Positions 50,001 through 61,411 of a stretch of DNA of 64,000 bases are shown in pieces. The position numbers were made by a program, and so were the translations under genes. The notes under the pieces were generated by a model that had not been told where the DNA came from, searched no databases, and was given only the letters and a program-made list of their open reading frames with translations. The first letter of the stretch is position 1; each line of letters starts with the position of its first letter. The stretch is from Hetaerina americana (taxonomy: Eukaryota > Arthropoda > Insecta > Odonata > Calopterygidae): positions 7,469,303 through 7,533,302 of the forward strand of contig JAKTNV010000024.1 in the NCBI GenBank assembly GCA_022747635.1, given 5' to 3'.

Positions 50001-53000
50001 GGAATATTTTGCATTTTCATTAAATTCCTACTGTTAATCAAGCTCTTCCGCATAATTACTTGGTATTCCATAGGACTCTTGCTCCTGTATTACAATTTGT
50101 GAGTTTAACAAATGTCTACTTCACATAACAGCGATTGGGCACTAAACATATGATAACTTATTAGCTCATTTTACAGTTAAGTTGTGTACAATTAAATAAA
50201 TACTAAAGTATAATAACAGAGATAAGGAAGAACTAAGAAGTAGTAAGAATTGCTGAATTACTCCACTTCTGTGAAATCTTGACCGGTGGCAAGAGAAGAG
50301 TTACAATATGCCTCTTTCAGTGCATACCCTGTCCTTCATCTATTATTTCTCATTAATATCACATTACCTTAACATTTAATGACTCGGCCAATTTTTTACT
50401 TGTTTCTGCCAGCTGGTGCTGAAGATTGCTTTCTACATTTCGCATATGGGCTAGCTCCTCAGAGATCTTCCTGAAATTGGAAGAATATCACAAATGATGA
50501 TGAACTGAAGACTATTAAGGATAGTGTACATATCGATAGTCTCTCCAAACACTACTAACATGAGATTGGGGGGGAGGGGGGGGGGGAAGAGAGAGGAATT
50601 ACATCTTCGGGGTCGGTACAGTTCAGTTTTCAACTAAGGGTCAGCATTAGTTCACTCATCTCCCAAAATTTATTTTCTGTCCACACCATTACTTATTACT
50701 ATTAGATTACTTACTACTATTAGATATGACTATTAGATTTCTGCCTAAATAGATCACTGAATGTAATACACCCTCTCTGATGGTGTGAGATACCACTAGT
50801 AATTGAATGAAAAAGTTAATTACACAAGTTATACATATGGGTTTTAAAAGTGGAAAAGAATACACTTATAATTTAAGGAATATATAAAAACCTACTGAAG
50901 CTAAATAAATGTAATATTCTATTTATGCTCAACTTCAAAATCACTCTGCTATTTATCAGGATTTCTAAAAGCTAAATAAATCCTAACATTACACTTTTCC
51001 CTGTATCCTTCAAATAAAGATTAAGTTTTTATAAAAAAGATAATATTTACTGGTTTTCGACAGAAATTTTATAGAAATGAGAACTCTTTTTTTCCACTCC
51101 TTCAATTTGCTGGTAGAGATTCAGTATTTCCTGCTGCAGAGTCTTTTCGGTCTCTTCTGCAGCTTCTTTGCCAACTTTAGCAGCAATCACTTCTTCTCTG
51201 AATTTCAGCAACAGCTCCTGCAAGTCCTAGAGTTAAAATGAAACTGGATAAGTCATATGCACCCCGCCATGCAAATACATATGTAGAAATATAACAGCCA
51301 TCATTCTAGCCATCCCCAAAGGTTGAATTGAAGAGATTAGAGAAGCTAATATATCCTATTCATACAGTAATGGTTGAAAAAATCAAATAAATTTCAAATT
51401 CAACAATTTAAAAAAACATATACCCCAATGTTACAGTCAGTTACAGTTGTAGATATGTTTACAGGGTGATTTTGACTCAATCATCACAAATTCAGGTATC
51501 GCATGGGGCAACAAAAGATATTTGATTTTACTGTTGAATCAAGTCAGGGATATGAATTGACAACACAGCAATGCATTAAATTAGAAACTTGATAAAGTAT
51601 AATTATGAAAACTGATGCAGTAGCCACCTCAGTCAGGCACGGGATGTAAAAGGTAGGGGGTCAGTATATGAAAAAGAAGAATAGAAAAGAAAGAAATAGG
51701 GAATAAAATAATGGAGATAGAAATTATGAAAATATGATGAAGATTTAATCATGAATAGCCTTTTTAGATATCTTGAAATCATTTTAGTAAAACCTCCACA
51801 GAAAGAATTAAAAACAGGGGATCCAAAATAGCTTCCGCTCATTTGAAGAGATTCACTGTTAGAAGGAAATGTGCTTGTATGTACTCTTGAGTTCCAAAAT
51901 TTTTTTCCATATCATACATTGGTGTAAATTTGTATAAAATTTTACAAAGACATTAAGAAATAATTTTTACACAACATTCTCACAAGCCTCTCCCATGGAC
52001 TACAACCTTGACGTGGTGGAAGAGCTTGCATGTTCCGATGACTCCTTGAGCTGTGCTGGCCGGAGCAATGATAATTGCTCCTGGTAGGGTCACCCATTCC
52101 AGATATGATGAAGGTTAGGAGCCAGACAAAAGGTAGTCTGCGCAGAATCTGTTCCTGAGTGAGGCGGCTGAGTGACCCCAATGGGGTGGCCATTGAGTGA
52201 TGGTGTTTTGTTAAAAACGCTATTGAGGAAGGCAATGGGAAACCACCTCAATTATCATTCACAAGAATACAATTATCTCTGTCTGTTTCTTAGATTTAGA
52301 AAAGGTGTTTTTTATAGTGGATTGAGAAAAAGTAATAAGTATATTGTAGAAAATGGGAATGGATTGGAGGGACAGGAGGCTAATCCGCAACCTGTACATG
52401 TCTCAGATTGCTCAGGTGCAAGTGGGGGATGGTGAGTCCGGATGGGCACTGTTAAGCAGAGGAGTAAGGCAGGGTTGCCAATTATCACCTGCGCTGTCCA
52501 ACATATATGTGGAGAATATGATTAAAGAGGCATGGGAAGAACTGGAGATAGAAATACAAGTCGGCAGGGAATTCATAAAATCAGCTAAATTTGTTGATGA
52601 CCAAGCCCTAGTTTGTCAGTCAGCTAATGGGTGACGAGTATTGCTGAGTGGATTGGAAATTCAGGGCAATAGATAGTGGATGAAAATCAACATATATAAA
52701 ACAAAGGTAATGCGATTTTCCAGAAAGAGAAAGGCCAAGGTTAACATCAAAATATGAGGGCAAAAGCTGGAGCAGGTGGAACAGTTCATGTATCTTGGAA
52801 GTGTTTTAGACCAAAATGGTCAAAGTATTAGGGATATATGGAGAAGAATTGCACAAGGCAAGGAGGTTTTCTGAAGGAGAGAATTGATGGTAGGAAATGG
52901 ATGCTGAGAAAAGGTTCTTTAAAACATTGATATGGAGTGTAGTTTTGTACGGCGTGGAAACATGGCCGTTGAAGCAGGATGAATGGATGCTTTTCAACAG

Positions 53001-56000
53001 TGGGCGTGGAGAAGGATGGAAAAGGTGAAGTGGACAGAAAGGAAAACAAAAGAGGCAGTGCTAAACATGGTGGGGGAGAAATCATAAGGAGACAGGAAAG
53101 ATGGATGAAATGCATACTAATCAGAAGTTGGATGTAGAAGACTGAGATAGAGGGGAGACTGTTAGGAAAACAAAGAAGGGGCAGGAATAGGATAGAGATG
53201 TTGGACTGATGGAGGAAGCACATGGAGAAGAAGAGGGGCTTGTGGCAGAGTTATAGATTGGGCTGTGTTTTGTCAGGGGAAAGACAAGCTATTTATTTAT
53301 TTGGAAGTTGTGCCAATCCAAAACCTACCTTAGCTGGTAGATTACCTAAAACAAAAATGATAAATAATTCTCTCAAGCCCCCCTCCTCCAAAACCCTCCT
53401 TGAGAGAGGTGGGTGGGAGGAGTTAGTCACTGAAATGGGACATTTGGGAGGAGAAGAGAAGTGTTGATATTCCTAGTTGCACTATTTTGTCATATGGGGA
53501 AACTACTTGGAATGTGACCATTCTCCAAGGAAACACCAACTGCCAGCCATATTTGGCCTTATGGCTCTTCCACTTTCAACTTGAATAATCCTGAATGAGA
53601 TAAAAATTCCATTTTTGCAACAAGCATTGATGTGAGTCCAGCCTTTACCTGTTAGTTTTTAACCAATTACATAATTTATATGGAATTACACAAGGTACTT
53701 CAATCCACCAGAGAGCGAAACATGCAAATTTTCAATAGATAATATTTACCAAAAAACATCTTTAACAAATCCATGGACAAGTTGAACTCTCATCACTGAG
53801 AGATATCTTTATACATACAATAAACAGTATTAACCAATCAAAAGAGTATTGAGCTTGAGCCAACCTAGAGAATTAAGCTTACACTTAAGTATGTTTATCA
53901 TTTGCACATGGTAAACATAAATCCACCTTACTCAGTCCCACCCCTGAGAATGGACCATTATTCAATCCATTATCATATCCCTTGCCACACTTTCCCCTAC
54001 AACAACAATGTAACCAACTACATTTTCTCCCCTCGCATCTGACTTAACACCATCTCCACCTCTGACCCACCTTCTCACCACTCCCAAAAATTGAGTATAT
54101 ATATACATGTAGATAATTTTCTGCAATTCACCTGGAAATGTTGCACAGCAATGAAACCAGGGGTCATGTAATAAAGATTCTTTGCAGAATTATTTTAAAT
54201 CATTAAGTGTTCCACCAAAGCATAGCTAAAACAATTTCCTATGTAATGTTTACTACTCTACACTTAACACCCCTAGTTTCTGGGAGGAAATATAGATCTT
54301 AATTTAACTGTCTTGAAATGCAATTGAAAATTCCAATGGATTAGGAGCAGGAGAGTTGGAAGTAAAATGTTGAAGCTCTATTGAGAATAAAAATGAGAAT
54401 AGAATTGATAAAAAAGCAAAAAATAAAAATTTAAAAAATCTGAGGATAAAGGGATGGGAACTGTGGACAGAGCTTCAAAATGGGATATAAACAGCAGCAA
54501 AGGAATGGTAGACAAAAAGATAGCTAAGAAGCCATGGGTCACAGGAGAGATGATTAGGATGATGAAAGAGAGAAGAACATGGAACCATATTAGCATGGAG
54601 GTAGGGAAAAGGAAGAAGAGAACAAAACAATAAAATTTGTTAAAAACCAATTTGGCCAAGGAAATCTGGTGAAAAAGCAGCATCAGGATAAAGATAAATT
54701 ACAGAGAATGGACGAAGTCATTACAAAATATGAAAGAATTTTCATCATGTTCGAAGAGCAAACTTATACCTTCCATAAGAGATAAAATAGAAAAGTTATT
54801 AATGAAGTCAGAAGATGGAAAAGAACGTATAGTAGAGCTGTATAGTAAACAGATTAGACCAGCCTGTTATACACATTTTTTTTTAGTATTTCAATCCTAG
54901 GATTAGTTTACTGCAGCACTTATCTTTCTACTGAAATTTGAATGCAAGACAAGGCTGGATATTCTAGGGAGACTAATCTGGTGGTTTCCTATTGCCTTCC
55001 ACATCGCAGTACTGTGGCCAATACTGTACACATACACACATATATACACATTCAAAGGAAATGCGACGTATATGAGAATGGCTTGGGTCAAGGAATACCA
55101 TATAATAAGATATAAAGAGCACTATGGGAAACGAAGTTAAGCTAGACATTAGGAACACATTACATCCCTGCAGAATTAATGAGTTTAGGGCAAATGGAAG
55201 TAAGAGATTTTTTTAGCTTAAACTTAATACTTATGAAGCAGTTTGACCAGCAGACATCAATTTTGATCCTATCCCAAGAGAGACAGAGAAAAGCAGCAGT
55301 AGGTAATTACTATAAGGTGGAGAGTCTAATATCACATGTAGCACAGGTAGTTTTGATAATCTTCAATAGGTTACATAATAATGTAAATAACTAACAAGGC
55401 AATGACCAAGTTTGGGGTAAGAAAGGGGAGGGAAACACATGACACCACTGCATTAATGAGAATATCAGTAGAAAGGTACACTATATAATCAGGATTTTTT
55501 TACTTGTTTTTTGAGATAGCATTCAAACACATAGAGTAGCCAAAGTTGAGTGAAATATCGCACAATATAGAAGTAGATTTGAAGGAGAGAATACTAATTC
55601 AAACCCTGTACATAAACCAAATGGTAAGATAAGGCATAGCAGATGGAAAATTGAGGTGGGCAGTGATGGGCAGGGGAGCTGGACAGGGTTGTATGTATTT
55701 GCAAGCACTATTTAACATATGACGTCTGTCCAGAAAGTGTCCAACCATGTAATATTTGGAGAAAAAGAGCCTATTTAGAACAATGAGGCCTTAGTCCCCT
55801 TCACACTCCTATCCAAGTGTCTCTTCCACTTTTCAAAACAACTGGCAAAGTGCTTTTCCGGAATGGTCATCAGTTGGCTTGTCACATTCTCCTTTATCTC
55901 AACTGACTCTTGGGAAGACTGGGCTTTAGTTTCAGTGTCATAGCCGCAGACCCATGACTCAACTCCAGTTACGACCATTCAGTTCAGTTATTTTTAGAAA

Positions 56001-59000
56001 ACCTGGGTCATCATTTGCAGCTTGGAGCTAGTTCCCTGATACTGCAGCATGAAATTCTTGATGTTGACAAGATAAAGAAGAATGCAACAAGGTAGTTTAT
56101 GACTATTCCAAAAAAGGACTTCGCCTATTGTTTTGAAAAGTGGAACAGATGCTAGGATAAGTGTGTGAGGCCCCAAGGGAAGAACTTCAAAGGAGACTAA
56201 GATCTCATTGTTCTAGGCATGCTATTTTTCTCAAAATATTGCAATGCATGGCTTGATCCTTTCTAGACAGACCACTTATGTGTAGAGGAAATATTGAGGG
56301 TGGCACAGGAAGGGCTTGAGCTGAATGAAAGTGAGTAGCAGGATTCTCAATAAGTAGGTTGGCCATTTTAAGCATTAAAGGAGGGAACAAACTAGTGCAG
56401 GTGGAATAGCAAAGGTATTCTGGTAGTATATTGGAGGAAAATGGGAGTAGGGATATGAGGAGAAGTCTTCATTGGTGAAAGAAGCATTTGCCAGATGGGA
56501 CTGGATGACAGGTACACTAAAGAGAGATAAAGATAAGATTAGAAGAGGATTTAATATGGGCCACACACAGTATGGATCTGAAACCTAATTTTTTAAGAAA
56601 GAGGAGCAGTGCAAATTAGAAGCTTTTGAGAGAGGGTAGGAAAAAAAACTGAAAAAGTAACACTAGATAGATGGATAGTTGTCCTTATTTTGGGGCGAGA
56701 TTAAGACTATGGAGTCTCTTCTACCACCTAACCCCAGTTAGACTAACAATGAAATTTTATGCAGGGTAGAAGATGAGAGGACGCTACTAGGGGAAATATA
56801 GAGGGCAGACAAGGCAAATAGAGGAAATATGGAGAAGTCGTGGGATGCTAAAGGCCATGATAGCATGAAGAATCTTTGCTGAAATGAATAGAGGAAATTT
56901 GAAAAGGTGGTTTTTAGATGGTAAGAAGGCAGGTAGAAGCGCATTGAACTGAAGAAGGAAGTGATGTAGGGCAAACAAAAGGAAGTTCTTGTGACACAAG
57001 GTAGTTTACCTTTGACGATGATATGTTTCCTGGCCAATTTTCATATCAAAACAAAAGTAAGTAATTGTAAGTAAAATAATCACATTACTATGGTGAATTA
57101 GCTTTAAAATATAAACATTTAAACTTACCTCAACTTTATCAGGCAGATTAATAGTCTCATTCTGCAACTCCCGAGAATGTGCACTGTGTTTGCCCACGAG
57201 ATTGTCATTTTCATTTTGTAGCCTTAAAGAAATGGAATCTCTAATTAGAGCAAATCTTTTCAATACAAAGGACAAACCAAAGGAAATGCTTGAATTTGCT
57301 TTATGAGATTCCACAGCCTCATATAATAAGTGGATTCTATTTAAAGGTATTATTTTACAACAATTTAAGTTTGACAGCCTAAAAGCATCAAATGTATGCA
57401 TCAACCACTTCAAGACTTTATACATTGTTTTATAGAAAATAGTTCCTGGTGATTCCTGCCAGGTAGACCTCAAAATAGCTGATTACAAGAAGCAAATAGA
57501 CTATGGACAAAGCCATATACACAAGATATTTATCCTATTCAATGAACTCCCTCACAATACCACATATGTTTATATATTTCAAACAAAGACATTGACTTAA
57601 TATAGCAAGATTATTCTTTCATGATATGTGGCAAGATCCTTCTGATTTCCTTCTTTTTTATGCTTTCCCTCAATTCAGATAGTTCCAAAAGATATGCAGG
57701 AGACAATAACAAAGTGTGGTAAAAGCAATTTTCATCAAACAGTTTTCTTACCTTTTCAGTTCTGCATCAACCTTTTCCCTTTCATTAGCCAATTTTGCCA
57801 ACTGCTTCTTGACCTCATCACATTTTTTATGGTATTCAGCCCACAAATTCTGGACTGATCCCTCTGACCTCTCAACATGCATTTTTAAGTCTGACACCTA
57901 AAAAGGTAAAATATCTATTTTAAATGTATAACACTAACTAGAATTATGGGCAGAACAAAAACACACAATCAATTATTATTAATTTACAATTAACCTGTAA
58001 TTTCATCTAAGTTTACATAAACTCATTTTACTTGTTACACAACCCAGGATAATGATGTACATCTCTATGGTATACGAGGTCTGTTCAAAAAGTATCGCGA
58101 CTTTTGTGTTTTTTCAAAAATTATTTATTTATTCATGAATATCTATTTTGTCTCCTTCAAAGTAATCCCAATTAGATATTATACACTTGTACCAACGTTT
58201 TCTTGCAATCCTCGAAAAACTTCAAAAAATCATTTTTTGTGATCTTCTTCAACTCCTCCTTCGATACAGCCTTCATCTCGTCAATCGTAGCATAGCATTG
58301 TCCTTTCATGGGCCTCTTCAGTTTCAGGAACAAGAAAAAGTCACTGGGGGCCAGATCTAAGGAATACGGTGGCTGCAGCATCATTAGAGTGTTGTTTTTT
58401 GGCCAAAAATTTGTGGTAAAGTAATGATGTGTGAGCAGGGGTGGAAAAGCCAATTTTTGTTCTTCCACAAATCAGATTGCTTCACGAAAATTGCACATAA
58501 CTTGCAGATAATATTCCTTATTTACCATTCTACCCTGTGGCAGAACTCATGATGCACCACGCCCCTGCAATCGAAGAAAACTGTAAGCAAAACTTTCATA
58601 TTCGAACGAACTCCGCACGCTTTTTTGGGTCTTGGCTCGTGCTGCAGCTTCAATTGGGATGATTGGGAGTTTGGAAGTTTCCACGTCATAACCATTAAAC
58701 CATGATCTGTCACCAGTTATGACCCTCTCGAGCAAATTTGGGACAACGACTCATTAGCAATGCTAATGCATTGCTGTTTTTGGTCGAAATTGAGCATTTT
58801 TGGTACGAATTTCACGGCAACCCTTGTCATACCCATTACTGGTAAAAATCGAATGGCACCAGCCAATCGATATGTTTAGGTCCTTAGCAACTTCTCTAAC
58901 GGTGATTCGACGATTGGCCAATACTATTTTCTTCACTTCATCATTGTTTTCGTCCGTTGTTGTGCTTGGGTGTCCTGCACACTCTTTGTTGTTCACATCA

Positions 59001-61069
59001 TCTCAGCCCTCTGAGAACATTTTGAACCACTGATAAACGTTGCTTCGGTCCAAGGTAGCTTCTCCATATGCCACAGCCTACATTGGGAATGTATCCCTGC
59101 ACTTAATTTTGTTATTCACACAAAATTTGATACAGATTCTTTGATCCATTTTTTGCAACAGGCAAAAATCAAAGACAAGCCACAACATATCAAAGCAAAA
59201 CAGCTGTCAACAATTAACTGAACATTCAAAATGGCCAAAATTTTTGGCATAAGTGAGAGATTTAAGTACCAATATAATGCCACAAAAAAATCAAAAATCA
59301 AATACATGTAACCTGTGAAAATTCAAAACTTGCAATACTTTAAACAGACCTCGTTGGCCACGACATAATATATGAAATGGCATCTTATCACAATTTGTTT
59401 AATGTGTTGATAAAATTTTCACTTGATAGAGCCATAACCCAGTAAAATCAAATCATAATACATCAAAGATTTTTCATGTTGATAAGTAGCAAAACAATTA
59501 TCATTATTATCAGGTAGCCTACCATTCAAGGTAATTTTTGGATGGAAACCAACTTTACATAGCTACATTTGTTAGTTTCAATTGGGTAGATTCAGGCACG
59601 ATGTCATTGAAGACAACCTTGATAGCATAATGAATAATCAAACTATTCCAATGTATGAAAATTTATTATGATTTTGGCAATGGTTTCAATGTTAATTTGT
59701 CATCTTCAGGTGAACAATCAACAGAAGCACCACCTTATATGCAGCTGCTTGAGCAGACACTTTCGTCCATTACTCACCTGAGCTTGACAAATCTTCAGCT
59801 AAACCATGGCCTTAATATAATTCTTTATGAAAAGTAGGTGTAATTACTTAACACACTATCCTAGCTTCACCTAACAAGACAACCAGATGCCTACACTTCA
59901 CTGAGGGATGTCAAGCTAGGATTCAATTCCAAGGAGGGTCTTGCTTGTAAAAAATACTTTTAAACAACCAAACCTGGCCATTACCATAGAAACAAACATC
60001 TTTTTTATAATTATGATACTTCAATAAGAGGAACATATCTTTGTGCCAAATCACCTTCAAAACCAGTTATATTTACCTTGAATTTGTGGTCGCACAAAGC
60101 ATTAACAGAATATTTATCAGCTCTCTACAAATAACACATGGGTGTCCATTGCAATTGATGCACAATGCTTGAACATAATATCCAAAACTATGAGTAACTG
60201 TACATCCATTACAGTTGATGAGAAGTAGAGGAGCAGCATTTATTTCTCTGAAGCATTTTTCCCCTTTAGAATTTTAAGCCCACACAAGTTAGTACTAAAG
60301 AATGTTGCTTGTCAAAGTATGCTTTTTTTTTCAAAATTTCCTCAAACCATAAAAATATACGGTGAAGAGGAATTAATAGGTAGTTTTGTATATATATAAA
60401 GCAATAGTATAACCACAGCATTTATTTAATGGATAAGAAAATATACTTGATGAAGAAAAATGTTATAAATATGCAAGACAAGAAACAATGTTTACAGCAT
60501 TATTTATCTAATGTCAAGTATTTACACCATCATAACCAAGTGAATTATTTAATTGAAGACATAATTGTAATATTTCCATGGGCTGCAGCTCCCAGGTGAG
60601 GAATTCTCATCTTCTTCTCTTGATTGAAGGATATTTTGCAGATGAAGTGCATTTAATCTCATAAGTTTTTTTGCTGATTTACAAAGATGTTTGGATATTT
60701 TTTTAATTCATCAGCTAATATTCTAGAGTCAATAATTAATTCACCCACAAACTTCAATACTTCAACTTAGTCTCATTTTCTGTTTAATTTGTAGCAACAT
60801 GGAGAATATGTTAAATAAAAACCGAAGAAAAATAAAAAAGGGTCAGTGCACAGTACCTGATTCTTGAGTTTTTCCTTTTTTTCATTCCATTTTTCTTCCA
60901 TATCTTTACGAAATTCTGTTTCTTTAACATGCTCTTCTCGGTACCTTTCTGTTGCCTTTTCTGCAATTTTCCTCTTCCTATCCAGCTCAGACACTTCTTC
61001 TTGCATCTTCTGTAATTGAGCTTCATAATTGGCACACATATGGCACACAGCAGGAGTAATCAATTGACC
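44051..61069 (-). CDS. RABEP1: Rabaptin-5-like Rab effector, 3' seven exons
   Basis: Exons (minus): 61069-60857, 57897-57752, 57222-57129, 51226-51051, 50470-50368, 48117-47890, 44218-44051. All have GT donors and AG acceptors and join in phase to 375 residues plus TAA; the 5' part is beyond the window. The product is mostly heptad-rich coiled coil. It contains the Rabaptin hallmark block ENDNLVGKHSAHSRELQNE, INLPDKVEDLQELLLKFREE, and ends with a FYVE-type zinc finger: eight cysteines as four CX2C pairs (fragment residues 307/310, 323/326, 331/334, 351/354) after WQHVDD. A CHMC pair lies near the fragment start. Rabaptins bind active Rab5 and Rab4 and pair with the Rabex-5 exchange factor to drive early-endosome fusion and recycling. 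Oddity: the PI3P-binding signature RRHHCR reads S-K-K-H-C-N here. The introns are full of transposons. Confidence 0.94.
44425..45280. repeat. Large (~370-bp arm) inverted repeat in the last Rabaptin intron
   Basis: 44425-44800 and 45280-44905 are imperfect inverted copies. Paired landmarks: AAGACACTTTGCTT near both outer ends; GGAAAATTTTTGAACA/GGAAAATTTTTAAACA; AAAAAGGCTGGGTCGGG on both; ATAGGATGGTCTACC; GACAATGGGA..CCACTAATGGCC. The spacer is ~100 bp. Each arm carries a hammerhead-like box: minus CAGAAGA at 44513-44507 with GAAAC and CGGTCG, and plus CTGAATA at 45179-45185 with TGTTA/TAACA stem and AAAC. In RNA this would form an enormous hairpin about 1 kb upstream of the last exon. Confidence 0.85.
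45290..47635. other. Rabaptin last intron, remainder
   Basis: AT-rich intron DNA. One weak hammerhead-like string (minus CTGATAA at 45758-45752) without a convincing stem II. No coding exon or other gene supported; open frames such as 46261-46527 have no recognised domain. Confidence 0.4.
47640..47885. mobile_element. Head-to-head tRNA-derived SINE pair
   Basis: Plus copy 47725-47885: A-box-like GATTAACTGGTTTAAGT, B-box-like AGGCTTGAGTCTCAG, then a body whose order matches the 20.7-kb SINE (TTTTACAATATGAA, GCAGATGACT, TAACTGTTGCAGCATCTCCC, CTTTGAAT). A shorter minus copy of the head (47640-47690) faces it: CCTTGACTGAGACTCAT and TATCCCTTGATTTCC are inverted matches of the plus copy's TGAGTCTCAGTAAAGG and GAAATCAAGGGATCC. 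Confidence 0.65.
48120..49220. other. Rabaptin intron DNA
   Basis: Between exons 48117 and 50368; AT-rich, no recognisable element apart from the LINE piece that follows. Confidence 0.4.
49225..49665 (-). mobile_element. LINE fragment: 5'UTR joined to endonuclease
   Basis: The minus strand starts with the family 5' end (GGTCCCTAGAGCTGTGCC) and then jumps to endonuclease codons: GIGLGTRDDRWENTIWFCGR, GLIITNTWVKHHNIHRYAL. The same two blocks are ~0.7 kb apart in the 63-kb copy, so the middle is deleted. Its 3' boundary (near TTCCTGTTTTAT) matches the boundary of the copy at 62690. Confidence 0.65.
50560..50587. repeat. Poly-G tract in a Rabaptin intron
   Basis: TTGGGGGGGAGGGGGGGGGGA: two G runs of 7 and 11 on the plus strand (C runs in the Rabaptin transcript), 90 bases upstream of exon 50470-50368. 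Could form a G-quadruplex on the non-transcript strand. Confidence 0.9.
51975..53290 (+). mobile_element. Internally deleted LINE copy
   Basis: Begins CTCCCATGGACTACAACC, the family 5' end, runs ~290 bp of 5'UTR to CAAGAATACAATTAT, then joins directly to the RT middle (LCLFLRFRKGVF, RDRRLIRNLYMSQIAQVQVG, RQGCQLSPALSNIYVEN, FVDDQALVCQSANG) and continues to the 3' end near 53290. Endonuclease, linker and RT motifs 1-3 are missing. Its RT block is almost identical to the 38-41 kb copy, so both are recent relatives. Confidence 0.85.
53300..54340. other. Rabaptin intron DNA
   Basis: No coding exon or element ends recognised. Confidence 0.35.
54380..57000 (+). mobile_element. Older LINE copy split by a mariner foldback
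   Basis: Plus-strand frames show linker (KIAKKPWVTGEMIRMMKERR, WNHISMEVGKRKK), RT motifs (VESLISHVAQVVLIIFNRL, QGNDQVWGKKGEG-like FGFRKGRG remnant, ADGKLRWAVMGRGAGQGC, LQALFNI), then the foldback at 55720-56276, then EEILRVAQEGLELNESE, FARWDWMTGTLK, FNMGHTQYGSET (the GCETW-like block), KKEEQCKLEAFERG and a tail to ~57000. Heavily mutated. Removing the insertion and one TA restores the RT frame across the junction. Confidence 0.72.
55720..56276. mobile_element. Foldback mariner: two inverted 3' ends
   Basis: Left end TGACGTCTGTCCAGAAAG and right end (reverse strand) AGTGGTCTGTCTAGAAAG are mariner-type inverted termini flanked by TA at 55718-55719 and 56277-56278. From each end inward the same transposase C-terminus is encoded in opposite directions: minus strand MTIPEKHFASCFEKWKRHLD (left) and plus strand TIPKKDFAYCFEKWNRC (right). 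Arms are ~170 bp with roughly 70-75 % match. The left side extends to a truncated catalytic block (GVESWVCGYDTETKAQSSQ). It has no 5' end at all, yet has two transposase-recognisable termini, and it clearly moved as a unit. Confidence 0.82.
58074..59354 (-). mobile_element. Mariner element with both inverted termini
   Basis: Left ACGAGGTCTGTTCAAAAAGT and right (reverse strand) ACGAGGTCTGTTTAAAGTAT are inverted termini; left is preceded by TA. 1.28 kb long. Sits in the Rabaptin intron between exons 57897 and 60857. Same broad group as the SETMAR-related mariners by its transposase. Confidence 0.9.
58172..59149 (-). pseudogene. Mariner transposase, several frameshifts
   Basis: ATG at 59149 (MDQRICIKFCVNN), YGEATLDRSNVYQWFKMFSE (first HTH), GHPSTTTDENNDEVKKIVLA, RRITVREVAKDLNISIGWCH (second HTH), VITGDRSWFNGYDVET (first Asp box with E changed to R), VFFDCRGVVHHEF, HRVEW, PYSLDLAPSDFFLFLKLKRP (third Asp) and a C-terminal NDFLKFFEDCKKTL. 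Stops and frame changes near 58750, 58550 and 58480; the second catalytic box is lost. Confidence 0.88.
59360..60855. other. Rabaptin intron DNA
   Basis: AT-rich. Minus strand at 59709-59703 reads CTGAAGA followed by ...TTGAAACC, another weak hammerhead-like string. No exon predicted: flanking exon phases already match. Confidence 0.45.
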
Positions 61070-61411
61070 CTGAAACACATGAAAATGAAACAGGCATGAG
61101 TTCCAACATCCCAAAACATCTGGTTTTTGAAGTTACTCAAGTTCACACATGCTACCTGTACAAAGAAAAGACTGTTATGTAGTGTGAGAAAAATTTTCAC
61201 ATAGTTGAAATCAATACTACCAACATGTGATAATGAAGAGCACATGAAATTTTGTGATATTTTCTGAAGCTGAAGAGATTTTTCTCAGCTGTTTAAATAG
61301 TATGGCCTAGTTTTTTTCAAATCCATAATTTCACAATAAAGATGCCCAGAGATTCCAATTCCCAATGGTTCACCTTAAATAATACTCATGTATTCCAACC
61401 TTCCCAATATA

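Noticed and set aside
55994..56390. Minus-strand coding frames across the foldback right arm
   Set aside because: They are antisense to the real plus-strand transposase remnant and have no family pattern.
57900..60856. Missing Rabaptin exon between 57897 and 60857
   Set aside because: Flanking exons are both in phase 0 and the joined protein reads smoothly (KLKNQ then VSDLK), so no extra exon is required.
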